Source: a virus
Reading direction: 5' to 3' (one strand)
Virus record (IMG/VR): IMGVR_UViG_3300030107_000821
Span: 1-33,981 of that record
DNA length: 33,981 nt
A program made the translations under genes and the position numbers. This document shows positions 33,357 to 33,981 of the stretch, piece after piece; the stretch's first letter is position 1, and the number at the start of each line of letters is the position of its first letter. The notes below the pieces were generated by a model. That model was not told the origin of the DNA. It searched no databases and saw only the letters and a list, made by a program, of their open reading frames with translations.

Positions 33357-33548
33357 ATGATCAACATTGAGACACAAACTAAGACAGCATTTGGAACTGT
33401 GAGACACTATGTAATTAATGAGAATCAAGCTGATGCTATTAAAACACTAACTGGTAAATTAACTGTTAATGATAATGATTTGATAGCTTTAATGCAGTTA
33501 GGATTATCAGTTAATGGTAAATCTTTAAAAGAATTAATCGCTGTTTAA
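33357..33548 (+). CDS. Small conserved-type phage protein under extended -10 promoter
   Basis: A 63-residue protein, MINIETQTKTAFGTVRHYV, then NENQADAIKTLTGKLTVNDN and a LIALMQLGLSVNGKSLKEL end. AAGGAGA six bases before the ATG is one of the strongest ribosome sites in the window. The layout of a beta-hairpin start (QTKTAFGTVRHYV) followed by two helices with TGKLTVND resembles a small protein seen repeatedly in cyanophages; function unknown. The promoter position suggests early expression and a host-takeover role. Confidence 0.75.
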   Translation: MINIETQTKTAFGTVRHYVINENQADAIKTLTGKLTVNDNDLIALMQLGLSVNGKSLKELIAV

Positions 33549-33575
33549 TTGTTATTATTTAGGAGTATTATTATT

Positions 33576-33773
33576 ATGAATCATCAAAGATTTAAATTCT
33601 ATCATCATTCTACTAATTATTATAGACAGTTATATGATTCTATTAAACAATTAGAAGATAGTTGTAAAGAAATTAATTATGAAGTATTACCATCTACTAT
33701 TAATTATAAAAGAAATTCAAGTTTTATAAAAAGTAATAGTAATACAAATAAGTCTCATAAGAAAGTGGGTTGA
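33576..33773 (+). CDS. Small basic protein, Tyr/Asn/Ser-rich (65 residues)
   Basis: From the ATG at 33576, with AGGAG at 33561-33565; the upstream TTG at 33549 is less likely. Sequence begins MNHQRFKFYHHSTNYYRQLY and ends SNSNTNKSHKKVG. It is extremely AT-rich in codon choice, with many TAT/AAT codons, and is basic and Asn/Ser/Tyr-rich. No family is recognised. It follows the previous gene with a short gap and would share its transcript. Confidence 0.55.
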   Translation: MNHQRFKFYHHSTNYYRQLYDSIKQLEDSCKEINYEVLPSTINYKRNSSFIKSNSNTNKSHKKVG

Positions 33774-33941
33774 GTCCAAGCTGAGACCAGTTTGAGACTC
33801 ACACTCATTCTCACAATCATCTCATGCGTCTCATCAGACGTGTGGGATTCGTGAGGGATTCACAATCATACTAGGACGCAACCATGAGACTCAAGAGACT
33901 TATGTGGGATTCAACAAATCTCAAGTTAGACTCATTTAATT
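33774..33941. other. Non-coding leader region 2, shares repeats with leader 1
   Basis: No gene is visible. Repeated words include GAGACTC (33794-33800, 33886-33892), GTGGGATTC (33842-33850, 33904-33912), TCACACTCAT (33799-33808), TCACAATCAT (33811-33820) and GATTCACAATCAT (33857-33869); the last, the TCACACTCAT and GAGACTC words also occur in leader 1. CGTCT-CATC-AGACG forms a small hairpin (about 33827-33840). The region precedes a second extended -10 promoter. Confidence 0.75.
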
Positions 33942-33963
33942 CTGCTATAATAGAGATATAAGA
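33942..33963 (+). promoter_or_regulatory. Extended -10 host-type promoter 2, reading out of the window
   Basis: CTGCTATAATAG again gives a perfect TGC-TATAAT (33943-33951), followed by ATATAAGA. It nearly duplicates the promoter at 33319-33340. Transcription would pass the right window edge into the next gene, probably the start of the early region if the genome follows T7 order. The transcribed part visible here ends at 33981 without a start codon. Confidence 0.75.
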
Positions 33964-33981
33964 GAGAAAACCTAAACCATT

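Noticed and set aside
33774-33981. A host tRNA-derived attachment site in the right-end repeats
   Set aside because: No GTTCGAATC-type T-arm or acceptor stem is found; the repeats are short and tied to the promoter.

Overview
The window is a contiguous, plus-strand-coded segment of a T7-like marine cyanophage (cyanopodovirus type), most likely infecting Prochlorococcus or marine Synechococcus. Three things show this: an intact photosystem II psbA gene and a high-light-inducible (hli) gene inside the head-gene cluster, the T7 late-gene order (portal, scaffold, capsid, tail tubes A/B, gp13, gp14, gp15, gp16, fibre, terminase), and AT-rich, densely overlapping genes. No RNA polymerase, integrase, DNA polymerase or talC lies in the window, so the early region and much of replication are outside it. 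The left edge cuts through a ribonucleotide reductase gene.

Layout. 1-1454: class I ribonucleotide reductase pair (nrdA 3' part and a short nrdB) supplying dNTPs. 1423-4540: a small unknown, a gp6.7/gp7.3-like protein, portal, scaffold and two micro-ORFs. 4581-6718: photosynthesis/host-takeover cassette: hli, a secreted beta-barrel-like protein, psbA, then up to four micro-ORFs, a possible structured RNA and a UUCG-hairpin terminator. 6739-7968: major capsid gene closed by a second UUCG terminator. 7972-19290: tail tubes A and B, gp13-like, gp14-like (with a C-terminal S74-type autoprocessing chaperone domain), gp15-like and gp16-like ejection proteins. 19291-26369: host-recognition region: T7-type fibre with repeats, a LamG/SPRY adhesin, a second fibre-like protein and accessory ORFs. 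26369-28534: membrane and secreted small proteins (probable holin, two nested signal-peptide proteins) and four micro-ORFs. 28537-32836: packaging region, in which small and large terminase are separated by a basic conserved phage protein, a small HNH nuclease and a 574-residue protein with a glycine-rich N-terminus and an HNH-like core. 32837-33981: terminator, then two non-coding leaders that share short repeats and a near-identical extended -10 promoter; the first drives two tiny genes, the second reads out of the window.

Genes are strongly coupled: most starts overlap the previous stop as TAATG or ATGA, and few have a clear Shine-Dalgarno sequence. The observations I rate most interesting are the 574-residue nuclease-like protein between the terminase genes, the Tyr-less NrdB, the duplicated repeat-rich promoter region at the right end, the S74 domain on the gp14-like protein, the secreted barrel-like protein between hli and psbA, the RNA/micro-ORF cluster after psbA, and a secreted-protein gene (27359-27910) with no visible start codon. 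All functional calls are from reading sequence and recalled family features; no database search was run.
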